Of a stretch of DNA of 64,000 nucleotides, positions 34,762 through 43,254 are shown piece by piece. Source of the stretch: Pseudomonadota bacterium. GTDB lineage: Bacteria; Desulfobacterota; Desulfovibrionia; Desulfovibrionales; Desulfovibrionaceae. The first letter of the stretch is position 1; each line of letters starts with the position of its first letter. Under the pieces are notes generated by a model. That model did not search any database. It saw nothing but the letters and a program-made list of their open reading frames with translations, and had not been told where the DNA came from. The translations under genes were made by a program, and so were the position numbers. The stretch spans positions 1 through 64,000 of the forward strand of contig JAEZYD010000052.1 in assembly GCA_023419375.1 (NCBI GenBank), read 5' to 3'.

Positions 34762-35301
34762 ATGGCTGAAAACAGGGAAAGCCGGAAGGCTAAAGTCATA
34801 GAAGTACTGAACAAGGCGCGTGCCATGGAGCTGTTCGCCATCCATCAGTATATGAACCAGCACTACAATCTGGATGATATGGATTATGGCGAGCTTGCTG
34901 CCAACATGAAGCTTATCGCCATTGATGAAATGCGTCATGCCGAAAATTTTGCCGAACGCATCAAGGAACTGGGCGGCGAGCCCACTACCCAGAAGGACGG
35001 CAAGATTGTCACCGGGCAGGAAGTGACCGTTATCTATGAGGCCGACGCCAATCAGGAAGAAGCCACCATTGAAGCCTACAGCGGTTTTCTTGCCATCTGT
35101 AAGGATGCGGGCGACATTGTTTCAGCCCGTCTCTTTGAACGGATCATTGACGAAGAACAGGCCCACCTGACCTATTACGACAATATTGACGGGCATATCA
35201 AAAAACTTGGCGACACCTACCTTGCCAAGATTGCCGGTACGCCTTCCACCACCGGCCCGGCCACCAAGGGCTTTGTGACCGCAACCCCCGCCGCGGGCTA
35301 A
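34762..35301 (+). CDS. bfr: Bacterioferritin
   Basis: A 179-residue heme-containing ferritin that oxidises and stores iron in a 24-mer shell. Ferroxidase ligands are all present: Glu23, Glu56, His59, Glu99, Glu132, His135. Met57 is the heme ligand. In D. desulfuricans this protein carries iron-coproporphyrin III and its gene is followed by rubredoxin-2, exactly the order here, so electron transfer from the rubredoxin is likely. A Ser/Thr/Ala-rich tail extends the C terminus. It is not a rubrerythrin: there is no C-terminal rubredoxin domain. Confidence 0.95.
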   Translation: MAENRESRKAKVIEVLNKARAMELFAIHQYMNQHYNLDDMDYGELAANMKLIAIDEMRHAENFAERIKELGGEPTTQKDGKIVTGQEVTVIYEADANQEEATIEAYSGFLAICKDAGDIVSARLFERIIDEEQAHLTYYDNIDGHIKKLGDTYLAKIAGTPSTTGPATKGFVTATPAAG

Positions 35302-35316
35302 CAGGCGGAGCAGAGC

Positions 35317-35505
35317 ATGGCTGAACCCAAGGATATGTGGCGTTGCCAGATGGTCAATTGCGGCTACGTTTACGACCCCGACCGGGGCGACAAACGCCAC
35401 AAAATACCGGCTGGAACCCGTTTTGAAGACCTGCCTGAAGACTGGAAATGCCCTGTATGCGGGGCAACAAAAAAGAGCTTTCGCCCTTTGAGTGACGAAG
35501 GCTAG
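35317..35505 (+). CDS. rd2: Rubredoxin type 2
   Basis: A 62-residue rubredoxin with one Fe(Cys)4 site. The first cysteine pair is CQMVNC, a CX4C spacing typical of Desulfovibrio rubredoxin-2 rather than CX2C; the second is CPVC. It follows bfr by 15 bp with its own GGCGGAG ribosome-binding site and ends at a strong terminator. Known context in D. desulfuricans makes it the likely electron donor to bacterioferritin. Confidence 0.95.
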   Translation: MAEPKDMWRCQMVNCGYVYDPDRGDKRHKIPAGTRFEDLPEDWKCPVCGATKKSFRPLSDEG

Positions 35506-35538
35506 CCAGGAATCCAACACCCTTGTGGTGAGTTTTGA

Positions 35539-35588
35539 AAAGACCCGTTTCCTTGCGCTGCCAATGGCAGACAAGGAAACGGGTCTTT
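35539..35588 (+). terminator. Strong terminator after bfr-rd2
   Basis: A perfect 17-bp stem (35539-35555 with 35572-35588) around a 16-nt loop, followed by TATTTTTT. It may also serve the convergent phzF-like gene. Confidence 0.9.
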
Positions 35589-35631
35589 ATTTTTTGCGCT
35601 GTGTTTTGAGAGTTTTTGAGCGGGATGGGGT

Positions 35632-36483
35632 TTACATGTCCTGAAGGCATTCCCCGCGAACGAGCAGGCGAACCTGACCGCTCACCAGCATGTTGCCGCT
35701 GGCTTTGTCCCTGCGGATGCTGATTTTTGAGTCACGCCCCGCAAAGCGCCCCTGCCGGAGAAGTATTTCCTGCGAGGGAGAAAATTTGTTGTGCCTATAC
35801 AGATAAGCCCCTACCGGCCCAGCGGCGCTGCCAGTAGCCACGTCCTCCACCATGCCCGCATTGTCCCAGGTTCTGCCTTCCACCGCGTTGACGTCAAAAA
35901 CAAAGGCGAATTTTGCGCCGATCTGCGCAAGCCGCGATTCGTAATCCGTCACAAGGATGCGGGCCTGCTCCAGGCCAGAGGCAAGGGGCACCAGCAGATA
36001 GGGCAGCCCAGTTGAAACTACTTCCAGGGGGAATCCGGCGGCAACATTGTGCGGCGTCAGATTCAGGGGCTGCAAATACGTCGTGTACGCTTCCGGCTCC
36101 GGGGCGCAGATGAATTCCGCAGGCCCCTGATCCATACAGCAGTCATAGGAATCGCCCTGCGCTGTGCAAAAAACAGAAACCTGCTTGCTGTTCAGGTTGA
36201 ACAGAACGGTGCTGGCGGCCTTCTGAAAAAATTCGTGCTGCACAACCGCAGCAGCGCCCAGAACGGGATGCCCGGCGAAATCCAGTTCTTCCTCAACCGT
36301 AAAGATGCGCGCGTCAAAAATGGTATCGCCACGCTGGACGAGGAATATTGTTTCAAACTGCCTGAACTCCCGGGCAATTTGCTGCATGGTGGCTCGATCC
36401 GGAAAGGTTTTGGCAATAAAAACAGTCAGCCCATTGCCGGTCATGGGTTCTTTGCAAAACACATCCGCGTGGTAATACTGCAT
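35632..36483 (-). CDS. PhzF family isomerase-like protein
   Basis: A 283-residue PhzF/diaminopimelate-epimerase-fold protein with the family's catalytic Glu (Glu44 in RQFETIFL), DFAGHPVLGAA and the ATGSAAGPVGAYL loop. No other phenazine genes are present, so the substrate is unknown. The start at 36483 is chosen because AAGGAG lies just upstream; a longer frame from 36528 has no ribosome-binding site. Confidence 0.88.
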   Translation of the reverse strand: MQYYHADVFCKEPMTGNGLTVFIAKTFPDRATMQQIAREFRQFETIFLVQRGDTIFDARIFTVEEELDFAGHPVLGAAAVVQHEFFQKAASTVLFNLNSKQVSVFCTAQGDSYDCCMDQGPAEFICAPEPEAYTTYLQPLNLTPHNVAAGFPLEVVSTGLPYLLVPLASGLEQARILVTDYESRLAQIGAKFAFVFDVNAVEGRTWDNAGMVEDVATGSAAGPVGAYLYRHNKFSPSQEILLRQGRFAGRDSKISIRRDKASGNMLVSGQVRLLVRGECLQDM

Positions 36484-36618
36484 AGATGATCTCCTTGCCG
36501 GATGGTCAGATGGGCCGAGTATACGCACCGTAAAGCCTTGGTGAGGATACCCACGCGGCAGTTTGTGAGTGTCTGCCCCGGCGGGCGGGTTTTTATGCAG
36601 GAAATAACGGGCGGGCTA

Positions 36619-37107
36619 CTAAATGCGGGCCACCGGGGCATACTGCCCTTCAACGGCGCGCAGCAGATCATCCGGCTTTAGGCGTAGCTGAACGCCGCGC
36701 TGGCCTGCGCTCACAAAGAGAGTTTCAAGCAGGATGGCGTTTTCGTCCACAAAAACCGGGTAGGCCTTCTTGGCCCCAAGGGGTGAGCAGCCGCCGCGCA
36801 TATAGCCGGTGAGGGGGCGAACATCCTTGAGCGGAACCATTTCCACGTGCTTGTTGCCAGATGCGGCGGCCAGCGCCTTGAGGTCAAGCTCCGCAGCAGC
36901 GGGGATGCAGGCCATGAGCACGCCTGTTTTGTCGCCCTTGGCTACCAGGGTTTTGAACACGCAGGCAGGGTCAACGCCCAGATTGTGCGCCATGGTTACG
37001 GCTGACAGATCATTTTCGTCCACGTCAGCAGTGTGCAGTTCGTAGGGAATGCCCAGGCCTTCAAGAATTCGGGCGGCATTGGTTTTGGAAACTTTTGCGG
37101 CAGACAT
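36619..37107 (-). CDS. ybaK: Cys-tRNA(Pro)/Cys-tRNA(Cys) deacylase (YbaK/EbsC)
   Basis: A 162-residue editing enzyme that hydrolyses mischarged Cys-tRNA(Pro). YbaK features include VFKTLVAKGD (with the conserved Lys), AAELDLKALAAA, and GGCSPLGAKKAYPVFVD. It is encoded 15 bp downstream of the hybrid kinase, though no functional link is evident. Confidence 0.92.
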   Translation of the reverse strand: MSAAKVSKTNAARILEGLGIPYELHTADVDENDLSAVTMAHNLGVDPACVFKTLVAKGDKTGVLMACIPAAAELDLKALAAASGNKHVEMVPLKDVRPLTGYMRGGCSPLGAKKAYPVFVDENAILLETLFVSAGQRGVQLRLKPDDLLRAVEGQYAPVARI

Positions 37108-37122
37108 GGTTTGTCAGGATGC

Positions 37123-39180
37123 TCAGTGGAGCTTGAGCCACTTGGCGAGTTTATTGCGCAGGGTAGTCATGCTGAAGGGCTTGCCGATGTGGTCGTTCAT
37201 ACCCGCGTTGATGATTTCGGCGATATTGTCAGGCAGGGTCGCGGCGGTGAGGGCAATGATGGGCAGGGCTTTTTGCTCGTCATTTTCCGGCAGCAAGTTC
37301 CGCAGTTCGCGTGTGGCGGTCAGGCCGTCCATAACGGGCATGTTAACGTCCATCAGCACAATATCATATGGGGTTTCCATGGCCATGCGCAGGGCTTCCT
37401 TGCCGTTGGGCGCAACATCGCATTCAAAGCCCAGCTGGCGCAGCATGGCGCGCAATACTTCCACGTTGATTTCGTTGTCTTCCGCCACCAGAAGGCTGCA
37501 CTCAGCCGCACCGTCCAGCGGCTCTGCCGTGGCGGCGGCCTGCTCCGGCGGGCAATATATATTGCGGGCAGCTGTGCAGGGAATGCTCAGGTGGAAGGTG
37601 GAACCCTTGCCCAGTTCGCTCTCGCACCATAGCGAGCCGTGCATGAGCTCCGCAATGCGCTTGCAGATGCTCAGCCCGAGGCCCGTGCCGCCGAAGCGGC
37701 GGCTGATGCTCGCATTGGCCTGGGTATAGGGATCAAAAAGGTGCTGCTGGTATTCTCGGCTGATGCCCATGCCCGTATCGGCAATTCTGAAGTGCAGGCT
37801 GTCTTTGTCGCCAGAAAGCTCGCGGTCAATTCGCAGGGTTATACGCCCCTCGGCGGTGAATTTGACGGCATTGTTCATGAGGTTGAGCAAAACCTGCTTG
37901 AGGCGCAGGCTGTCGCCCCAGAGTTTCAGCGGCACATCGTCGCCAAGCTTGCATTCATACTCAAGCCCCTTCTGCTCAATGGGGAAGCGCAGCGAGGTGT
38001 GGACGAATTCAAGCACGTCTTCCAGCGGATAGTTGGCGTCTTCCAGCACCATCTTGTTGGCTTCGATTTTGGAAAGATCCAGAATGTCGTTGATGATGGC
38101 CAGCAGGTTTGTAGCGGAAGTGCGGATTTTCTGCAGATAGTTTTTCTGCTCGTCGCTGGGATTGGATTGCAGGGCCAGATGGGTGAGGCCAATGATGCCG
38201 TTCATGGGCGTGCGGATTTCATGGCTCATGTGCGCCAGAAACTCGCTTTTGGCCTGCGAGGCCACCACGGCATCCTGCTTTTCGTGCTGGGTTTGCAGCA
38301 GATCAGTCACATCGCGCGAAATGCTGAGGCGGACTGTTTTGTCGTTGTCCCACTTGATGGCTTTGTCCACCACCGTATAGGTGCGCCTGGTGGTCTTGTT
38401 TTCATACGTCCACTGATAGGGCTCGCTGGATGCGGCAATAATGGCATTGGTGCAAAAGGGACAGGGCGTCTCCCGCCCCATGAACCTTTTGTAGCAGATG
38501 TTGGACAACGTGCCGTCTTTGCGCGGGTATGTTTCTTCAACACTGTTGTTGACAAAAAGAATCTTGTACGTCTCCATATCCACAATGCAGACAGGATCAG
38601 TGAAGGCGTCAAGAATATCGTGCAGTTGTCTGTGCTTGCGCTGCAACTGTCCGTAAAGACGAAAATGCGTCAGCGTAATGGCAAGGATGCTGCCCAAAAG
38701 GTAACAGAGGCTGGAGTCTTCTATGGACCATTGGCCGCGATAGCGGTGCCGCAAAAGGCAGATGCCGCCAAAAAGCTGGCCATCGTGGGCGATGGGCACA
38801 CAGATTGCCGATTTGATTCCACGGGAGAGAAACAGGGCTTTTTGCGGGCCTTCGGGCATGGCCGAGGTATCGGCAACGCACAGGCTTTTGCCTTCCTCAA
38901 ACACGCTCAGCACCGGCGACATGTCATTGAGCGTTGCCGCCGGCATATCTGCCGTGGCACTGCGAATGCTCGACCGCCAGACTACAGGGGCAGACCACTG
39001 CTCATCGTCGAATTCCACAAGAGACACCTGCTCACAGTGCAAGGATTCGCCAATACTGGCCATGGCTGCTCTGAGAAAAGGCTCTTTGCTGACGTGCAGA
39101 AGGGCTGAACTTGATATTTCCAATGCCAGCACCAGGGGATTGGCTAGATTGCCCTGATGCGGCTGTTGTGCGTCTGACAT
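37123..39180 (-). CDS. Hybrid sensor histidine kinase (GAF-PAS-HisKA-HATPase-REC)
   Basis: A 685-residue soluble kinase: GAF (about 30-175), PAS (about 180-300), HisKA with His320 (FLAHMSHEIRTPMNG), HATPase_c (about 430-550; NNAVKF, DTGMGIS, GGTGLGLSI) and a C-terminal receiver with IVLMDVNMPVMDG. The PAS domain carries a Cys cluster (CYKRFMGRETPCPFC), suggesting redox or metal sensing. No membrane segment is visible. No phosphotransfer partner is adjacent. The start is uncertain: ATG at 39180 or TTG at 39192; neither has a ribosome-binding site. Confidence 0.9.
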   Translation of the reverse strand: MSDAQQPHQGNLANPLVLALEISSSALLHVSKEPFLRAAMASIGESLHCEQVSLVEFDDEQWSAPVVWRSSIRSATADMPAATLNDMSPVLSVFEEGKSLCVADTSAMPEGPQKALFLSRGIKSAICVPIAHDGQLFGGICLLRHRYRGQWSIEDSSLCYLLGSILAITLTHFRLYGQLQRKHRQLHDILDAFTDPVCIVDMETYKILFVNNSVEETYPRKDGTLSNICYKRFMGRETPCPFCTNAIIAASSEPYQWTYENKTTRRTYTVVDKAIKWDNDKTVRLSISRDVTDLLQTQHEKQDAVVASQAKSEFLAHMSHEIRTPMNGIIGLTHLALQSNPSDEQKNYLQKIRTSATNLLAIINDILDLSKIEANKMVLEDANYPLEDVLEFVHTSLRFPIEQKGLEYECKLGDDVPLKLWGDSLRLKQVLLNLMNNAVKFTAEGRITLRIDRELSGDKDSLHFRIADTGMGISREYQQHLFDPYTQANASISRRFGGTGLGLSICKRIAELMHGSLWCESELGKGSTFHLSIPCTAARNIYCPPEQAAATAEPLDGAAECSLLVAEDNEINVEVLRAMLRQLGFECDVAPNGKEALRMAMETPYDIVLMDVNMPVMDGLTATRELRNLLPENDEQKALPIIALTAATLPDNIAEIINAGMNDHIGKPFSMTTLRNKLAKWLKLH

Positions 39181-39319
39181 GTTTTGTTTCAACGGATGCT
39201 TTTGGTCTGAAAATTTAAAGATAGCCTATACGCGAATACCGCGAATTGTGTCAAGAAATGGCAAATTAGGTGAAAAACTCATGGAACTTGAGTGGATAGA
39301 CAGTATCTGGCTGTAGTAG

Positions 39320-40894
39320 TTACTGCCACAGCCTTGCGAGGTGCAGCGCAAGGGCCTGTTCATCCTTCTGATCCTGAGTGCGCATGCTTGTCAAAAATTC
39401 CTGGGCCTGGGCGCACAAAGATTTCAGCGAACCTTGGTTATCCACAACTGTGTTGCAGGCGGCCATCTTGCGGTCTTGCGTCCATTGCCAGCCTTCAATA
39501 GCTTCCAGCTTGTCTTGCGACCAGCCGCGATTGGCTTCTATGCGCTGTGCACGCAGGGGCATGGCGCAACGCACCCCGACAATGTGCGGTTCTGGCGAAA
39601 AGCTGTTTTGCCAGCCTGTTTCAAAATACAGAGGCACCTCGGCCACGGCCAGCGGCACTCCCAGCGATTCCTGCTGTATCCAGAATGTTTCCAGCGCCTT
39701 GTGCGTCAGACTGTGCACCATGCTTTCCACCTCGCGGCGCAGCACGGGGTTGGCGCGCATGGCCTCAAGCAGTGCGGTTTTATCCACTGCGCCTGCTGAA
39801 GTGAGCAGGGCGCTGCCGCCGATCTGCCCGATCCATTGCGCAGCCTCCCCTCGGGGGGCGTACAGGGCGGCAACCGTGGCATCGGCGCTGAACACAGGCA
39901 CGGCCATATCGGCGAGGCATTGGGAAAAGGCAGATTTGCCGCTGCCGGGATTGCCCGTTACCACCACGCGGCGCATGCGGCGGCAGCCCTGAAGTGCAGC
40001 CATGAGCATGTCGTCCGGCGGCGGGCAGGCAAAATTCATAAGATTGCCTGTGGCCGGGTGGATAAAGCTGATGCGCCATGCGTGCAGCATCTGGCGCGGG
40101 GCGAGGGCCTGCACGGCCTTGGGCGCATAGAGCCTGTCGCCAAGCAGGGGATGCCCAAGGTGGGTCATGTGCACGCGTATCTGATGCGTGCGCCCGGTGT
40201 GGATGCGCACGGCAAGCAAGGAGAAGCGCTTGTCCGGAGCTGTCCACAGGGTTTTCCACTCCGTATGGGCTGCGCGCCCGCCGCGCGATTCCGGCACAAC
40301 GGCCATCTTCACCTTGGCTGTGGGGTGGCGGCCAATGGGTTCGCGGCATTCACCCGCTGCGGGCGGCCTGCCGCTCACAAGGGCCAGATATTCCTTGTGG
40401 ACTTCCCTCTGGGCAAAGGCCTCGCTGAGTACAAGACGATCCTGCTCTGTCAGGGCCACCAGCAGGATGCCGCTCGTGTCCTTGTCCAGCCGGTGCACTA
40501 TGCCTGGGCGCTGGCCTTCGATCCTGCCCAGTTGCGGGAACCGCCCCAGCAGGCGTTGCACCAGGGTCTGCTCCGGGCAGGAAGGGCAGGGGTGCACCGT
40601 GAGGCCCGCAGGCTTGTTGCACACCACCATGTGTTCGTCCTGCCAGAGTAGCTCAAGGTGGCCTTCCTCCGCCTGCAAGGTCGTGGAGGTCTCCGGCAGG
40701 CGTAGCGTGATTGTCTGCCCGGCCCGCATTTTAGCATTTACGCGGGTTTCCGGCAGGCCGTCCACCTGGCAGTGCCCGGCCTGAACAGCTTTTTGCAACG
40801 CTGCCCGCGACATCTCGGGGGCAGCCTGATGCAGCACGCGATCCAGTCGCTGCCCCGCATCCTCGCCTGTTGTAGTATGGCGCAGCTCTGTCAC
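39320..40894 (-). CDS. RluD-type pseudouridine synthase fused to dephospho-CoA kinase
   Basis: A 524-residue fusion. Residues 1-300 are an RluA/RluD-family 23S rRNA pseudouridine synthase with an N-terminal S4-like domain and catalytic Asp137 in HRLDKDTSG. Residues about 308-524 are CoaE, the last step of coenzyme A synthesis, with P-loop GNPGSGKS (314-321) and VAEVPLYFETG. The CoaE lid and core look intact, so both activities are likely. The frame is unbroken. It overlaps the upstream NlpC/P60 gene by 4 bp. Confidence 0.92.
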   Translation of the reverse strand: MTELRHTTTGEDAGQRLDRVLHQAAPEMSRAALQKAVQAGHCQVDGLPETRVNAKMRAGQTITLRLPETSTTLQAEEGHLELLWQDEHMVVCNKPAGLTVHPCPSCPEQTLVQRLLGRFPQLGRIEGQRPGIVHRLDKDTSGILLVALTEQDRLVLSEAFAQREVHKEYLALVSGRPPAAGECREPIGRHPTAKVKMAVVPESRGGRAAHTEWKTLWTAPDKRFSLLAVRIHTGRTHQIRVHMTHLGHPLLGDRLYAPKAVQALAPRQMLHAWRISFIHPATGNLMNFACPPPDDMLMAALQGCRRMRRVVVTGNPGSGKSAFSQCLADMAVPVFSADATVAALYAPRGEAAQWIGQIGGSALLTSAGAVDKTALLEAMRANPVLRREVESMVHSLTHKALETFWIQQESLGVPLAVAEVPLYFETGWQNSFSPEPHIVGVRCAMPLRAQRIEANRGWSQDKLEAIEGWQWTQDRKMAACNTVVDNQGSLKSLCAQAQEFLTSMRTQDQKDEQALALHLARLWQ

Positions 40895-42276
40895 TGAAGG
40901 GTATCCGCCGGAGTACTCAACGTGCGGAGCCTGTCGGCAAACGTCGTTGTACGGTATAGGTTTTTCAGCTCGGCTCCGGGGGTGATGGAAGTGACAACGG
41001 CCCTGCCGATAACAAAACGGCCATCGGTGTCGCTGCCCTCAACCGTGCGCACGCCCCATACATTGTGGAAAATGGCGGGCCGGCCATTATACTTGCCCAC
41101 ATACAGCATGATATGCCCGCGCATGCCCACAAGGCTGAGGAAGGGAACGCCGTTGCGCAGAATCTGTTCTTCTTTTTCCGCGGTGGTCATGCCTTCAAGC
41201 ATGTTGACCGCGCCGGTGCGCGCCTGTGCCACGGAGTTGCGCGGCAGCCAGATGCCAAAGGGCGTGAACAGCTCGCGCGTGAGGGCAGAGCAATCCCTGT
41301 CGCCAAACATGCCGCCCCAGCCGTAGGGCTGGCCAATCATGAAGTTGCCCACCTTGGCCACATTGCCAGGGGTCATGCGCAGGGGCCACGGAACGGCGTC
41401 TGCTGTGGTGAGCGACACCGGGGTCAGTTGAGCCATGCCGTCGGCGCCGCGTATGGGGGCAAGCAGTTCGATTGCTGCCTGGCCGCCGGAACCGGCGTCT
41501 GCAGGCGAAGAGTATCCGCCGCGCATGGGCAGCAATGCGCCGATGTTGGCAAGTATGGAACCCGCAGGCGTGACAAGGTTCACCCGGTCGCGCACCAGGG
41601 CCGCAAACGTGCTGTTGCGGTACATGTATTTGAATTCAGGGCTGACAGGGGCCAGATCTTCGTCCGCCACCCAGCCGCCAGCCACGGGGCATTCCACATA
41701 GTGCCAGCGGCCATCGCGGCTTGTGTGCGCGATAAGTACCGGCGTGCCCACGGGCAACAGGGAATACTGAAAATAATCAAAGGGATTGGACTTGGGATTT
41801 GGCGTGGGTTCGGAAAAACGCGCCTCATTGGTGGGCAGTTCGCGCAGGTTCGCGTTGCGCACGGTTATGGCCGCCTGGCTGCGCGAGGGGTAGGAACCCA
41901 GAGCCGCGTTGGCGCTCATGGCATCCCATTCCGACTGCGTCCAGCGTACATCGCCAATTTTGTAGCCGCGCGCCTTGTTGAACAGTACAGCTACATCACG
42001 CTTGCGGATGGAGGTCTTGGTCATTTCCCACGGGCCAAAGGTGATGCGCATAAATCTGGCCGCCTGGTTGGCCTGCTCGGCAGGAGAAACAAGAAGTTTG
42101 TCTTCTCCTGCGGCCTTGGCGTACACATCCAGATTCTGCGGGTATCGCCGGAGGTCTTCCAGGGTTCCCATCCACGTGGGCATGTCGCCATCGCGCGTGG
42201 GAATAACCTTGCCGCCGCATGCGGCCAACAAGGCAAAACAGGCGATAAGCAGGGGAAGGTGAAGACGAGATTTCAT
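40891..42276 (-). CDS. NlpC/P60 cell-wall peptidase lipoprotein with SH3 domains
   Basis: A 461-residue lipoprotein: signal with lipobox LLAAC (Cys20), tandem SH3b-like region (about 130-300, including RWHYVECPVAGGWV), and a C-terminal NlpC/P60 domain with Cys329 (DRDCSALTRE), His388 (RGHIMLYVG) and His404 (FHNVWG) as catalytic triad. It resembles the Desulfovibrio vulgaris SH3-NlpC/P60 endopeptidase of known structure, a gamma-D-glutamyl-diamino-acid peptidase that trims peptidoglycan peptides. The motif reads DCSA rather than DCSG. Start at 42276 behind GAAGGAG. Confidence 0.92.
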   Translation of the reverse strand: MKSRLHLPLLIACFALLAACGGKVIPTRDGDMPTWMGTLEDLRRYPQNLDVYAKAAGEDKLLVSPAEQANQAARFMRITFGPWEMTKTSIRKRDVAVLFNKARGYKIGDVRWTQSEWDAMSANAALGSYPSRSQAAITVRNANLRELPTNEARFSEPTPNPKSNPFDYFQYSLLPVGTPVLIAHTSRDGRWHYVECPVAGGWVADEDLAPVSPEFKYMYRNSTFAALVRDRVNLVTPAGSILANIGALLPMRGGYSSPADAGSGGQAAIELLAPIRGADGMAQLTPVSLTTADAVPWPLRMTPGNVAKVGNFMIGQPYGWGGMFGDRDCSALTRELFTPFGIWLPRNSVAQARTGAVNMLEGMTTAEKEEQILRNGVPFLSLVGMRGHIMLYVGKYNGRPAIFHNVWGVRTVEGSDTDGRFVIGRAVVTSITPGAELKNLYRTTTFADRLRTLSTPADTLQ

Positions 42277-42427
42277 GAGGGCTGCTCCTTCCTTCAAATT
42301 TGCGCCGCCGCAAGCGGCAACTCCATACCTAGCACCTTGAACGCAGGTACGGCAACGGCTGATTTTACTGCCCTGTGTATGAACTGCTTGACAAATAAGG
42401 CTTGAGAGCCTTATTTAACTCCTCGTT

Positions 42428-42503
42428 GTCACCATCGTCTATCCGGTTAGGACGGCGGCCTCTCAAGCCGTTAAGACGGGTTCAAATCCCGTTGGTGACG
42501 CCA
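42428..42503 (+). tRNA. tRNA-Glu (anticodon CUC)
   Basis: A 76-nt cloverleaf with CCA encoded: acceptor GTCACCA/TGGTGAC, D-arm GTC...GAC, anticodon stem GCGGC/GCCGT around loop CTCTCAA (anticodon CTC), T-arm CGGG-TTCAAAT-CCCG. A terminator follows directly. It marks the boundary between ordinary genes and the polysaccharide locus, and tRNA genes are frequent integration sites. Confidence 0.95.
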
Positions 42504-42509
42504 AATTCA

Positions 42510-42546
42510 AAGGCGCTTGCAGTTTGTAGCTGTAAGCGCCTTTTTT
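42510..42546 (+). terminator. Terminator after tRNA-Glu
   Basis: Stem AAGGCGCTT (42510-42518)/AAGCGCCTT (42534-42542), with further GC pairing inside, followed by a T-run. Confidence 0.85.
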
Positions 42547-43254
42547 GTATGTAAAAATCTCCCCGCTAGTGGGTTCTGCACCAAAGACGGGGGCAAGCCC
42601 CTTCAACGGTGAGTTTTTTCGAGCTGGCTATGCCCATGCGATATGCATTAGCGACTGTCTTGTAGGAAATGCCTGCACTGTATTATTTGAAGATGTTGTG
42701 CTTGTGTAAGTGTGTAGTTGTTGTAACTGTTTATTGTTTAAAAAAATATAAAAGTAATATGGAAGTGCTGACTTTGTTGTTTGTGGAATTTCGTAAATGT
42801 ATGATGCTTTTTGATGAGTTTAGAAATGTGAAATTGCATTTAATAGTAAATGGACAGTGCCATATTTTGCATCAGCATCGCAGGTAAACGTTCTTGTCAG
42901 TTTGCCTGGCTTAACACATGGGGGGGTATGGCTCACAAATTTTTTATTGAACACCGCGTAAGCCCATTAAAAATTTCAAAATGGCTTTCACTTTTTTCTT
43001 TTTCCCTTTGGTCGGAGAATAAAGTGTGCCACCTTTGCTTGGCATGCCCATCCTTTTCAGGGGACGCTTGATCTCAAGTTTGAGGTTGAGTCCCAAAAGG
43101 GGGACACCTCTTGCAATGGCATGCCCACCTCAATTTCCATTTGAAAGAATGCGACTTTAGTTTTACCCATATGTATGAGGGGCTATTAGCTGGTTCTGAA
43201 AATATTCAGGAATTTTTTTGTAAGAAATGACAGAACTTATATAATAGTTTTTTT
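42547..43254. other. AT-rich intergenic region at the start of the polysaccharide locus
   Basis: About 700 bp with no convincing gene; short frames of 70 codons lack ribosome-binding sites and domains. A hairpin-capable pair CCTTTTCAGGGGAC / GTCCCAAAAGG lies at about 43050-43101, and GGCATGCCCA occurs twice nearby. The composition is visibly more AT-rich than the genes before the tRNA. It may contain decayed mobile DNA, which I cannot identify. Confidence 0.55.
43218..43245 (+). promoter_or_regulatory. Promoter of the polysaccharide operon
   Basis: Perfect -10 TATAAT at 43240-43245 with TTGTAA (43218-43223) 16 bp upstream. The ATG at 43255 lies only 9 bp after the -10, and there is no ribosome-binding site, so the transcript would be leaderless or nearly so. 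Confidence 0.6.

Noticed and set aside
34762..35301. Rubrerythrin
   Set aside because: Position near perR suggested it, but the C-terminal rubredoxin domain is absent and the bacterioferritin ligands with Met57 are present.
37639..42405. Long rightward frames opposite the hybrid kinase, RluD-CoaE and NlpC/P60 genes
   Set aside because: Shadows of convincing minus-strand genes; no recognisable family.
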